Below are positions 22,936 through 23,363 of a stretch of 23,363 bases of DNA, piece by piece. The stretch comes from Candidatus Thorarchaeota archaeon. GTDB lineage: Archaea; Asgardarchaeota; Thorarchaeia; Thorarchaeales; Thorarchaeaceae. The stretch is from assembly GCA_016839345.1 (NCBI GenBank), contig JAEOUL010000174.1, positions 1 through 23,363 on the forward strand. Reading direction: 5' to 3'. A model generated the notes under the pieces. The model did not search any database, was not told where the DNA came from, and saw nothing but the letters and a program-made list of their open reading frames with translations. A program made the translations under genes and the position numbers. Each line of letters begins with the position of its first letter. The stretch's first letter is position 1.

Positions 22936-23363
22936 ATGGTATTTACTGATGAACACAAACTTGCTGAGAGGTTCTCACCCATACTTCATTTTCATCCTGA
23001 AGAAGGCGAATTTTGCTGTTTTCCATCAGATGCTGAAGAAACATATGCGAAGTTCCATCTGAATTGGGATGCATTTGTTGAAGATAGAACCCCAAAGAAG
23101 CTAATCACATCGACTCCAAGCTATTATGAATTCTGGGATGATGGTGATTTCTTCCAAATACGGTATTGGTTTTGGTATCGACACAATGACTTTCCAGGTG
23201 CCCATTTTAATCTAGGGAACCATCAAGGGGACTGGGAAAACGTGGAGGTGCGATTATATGGATCGACAGATTTGTCACAAGCAATTTGGCTCTTATCTAA
23301 TCATGAAGAAGCTCGACTTGCTTCAATGACCAAAACTCTGAGGGGCTTCACACGAGAGAGTGC
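22936..23363 (+). CDS. Vps62-like domain protein, N-terminal part (3' end outside window)
   Basis: The frame opens with ATG 22936 (AGGGATG about 9 bases upstream) and stays open for 142 codons to the window end. It begins MVFTDEHKLAERFSPILHFH. The diagnostic segment is IRYWFWYRHNDFPGA followed by GNHQGDWENVEVRLYG, which resembles the conserved W-F-x-Y...N and H-x-GDWE-x-V core of the Vps62 family (fungal vacuolar sorting protein 62 and plant relatives). RFSPILHFHPEEGEFCCFPSD is the usual opening, with aromatic and acidic residues before the first strand. No signal peptide is seen. The biochemical activity of the family is not settled. The family call is from recognisable motifs only. Confidence 0.65.
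   Translation, partial: MVFTDEHKLAERFSPILHFHPEEGEFCCFPSDAEETYAKFHLNWDAFVEDRTPKKLITSTPSYYEFWDDGDFFQIRYWFWYRHNDFPGAHFNLGNHQGDWENVEVRLYGSTDLSQAIWLLSNHEEARLASMTKTLRGFTRES

Overview
The window looks like a piece of an Asgard archaeon chromosome, probably near Thorarchaeota, though the lineage is an inference. Evidence: a Rab/Ras-like small GTPase fused to a beta-propeller, a gelsolin-like domain protein, archaeal-type porGDAB and iorAB operons, a possible Alba-like protein, archaeal TATA boxes, a mix of Shine-Dalgarno-led and apparently leaderless genes, and frequent TTG/GTG starts. No rRNA, tRNA, CRISPR array or insertion sequence was seen.

Layout. 1-1691: the 3' end of a TrmB-like regulator meets a convergent DHH-family phosphoesterase. 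1692-2051 is a non-coding gap with two short open frames that may be one decayed small gene. 2052-4488: iorA and iorB overlap and encode indolepyruvate:ferredoxin oxidoreductase. 4492-6789 (minus): a 765-residue protein with seven FG-GAP-like propeller repeats, an Ig-like domain, an acidic linker and a complete Rab-like GTPase. This is the most unusual gene here. 6975-9613: a NitT/TauT-type ABC importer whose ATPase gene faces, and overlaps tail to tail, the permease and binding-protein genes.

9718-14524: a possible Alba-like protein, a zinc-ribbon membrane protein, then three tandem paralogous secreted beta-helix proteins with a C-terminal membrane anchor. Each of the three is preceded by the same 18-bp leader at a fixed distance. 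A gapless relic of the zinc-ribbon gene's last 23 codons lies between copies 1 and 2, so the duplicated unit can be read off. 14525-14841 is non-coding and holds two hairpins and a TATA-like box. 14842-17868 is porG-porD-porA-porB (pyruvate or related 2-oxoacid:ferredoxin oxidoreductase), closed by a strong terminator.

17972-20020: a zinc alcohol dehydrogenase and a glycerophosphodiester phosphodiesterase. Then come a small cysteine-rich ORF (20146-20280), a zinc-ribbon protein (minus) divergent from a stand-alone Lrp-type RAM domain protein, the gelsolin-like protein, a bidirectional terminator, a GNAT acetyltransferase (minus), and at the right edge a partial gene with a Vps62-like signature.

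Together the genes suggest an anaerobe that gains reduced ferredoxin from amino acids and 2-oxoacids (IOR and POR), has a decorated cell surface, and carries eukaryote-like GTPase and actin-regulator-type domains. Roles beyond family level are inference.
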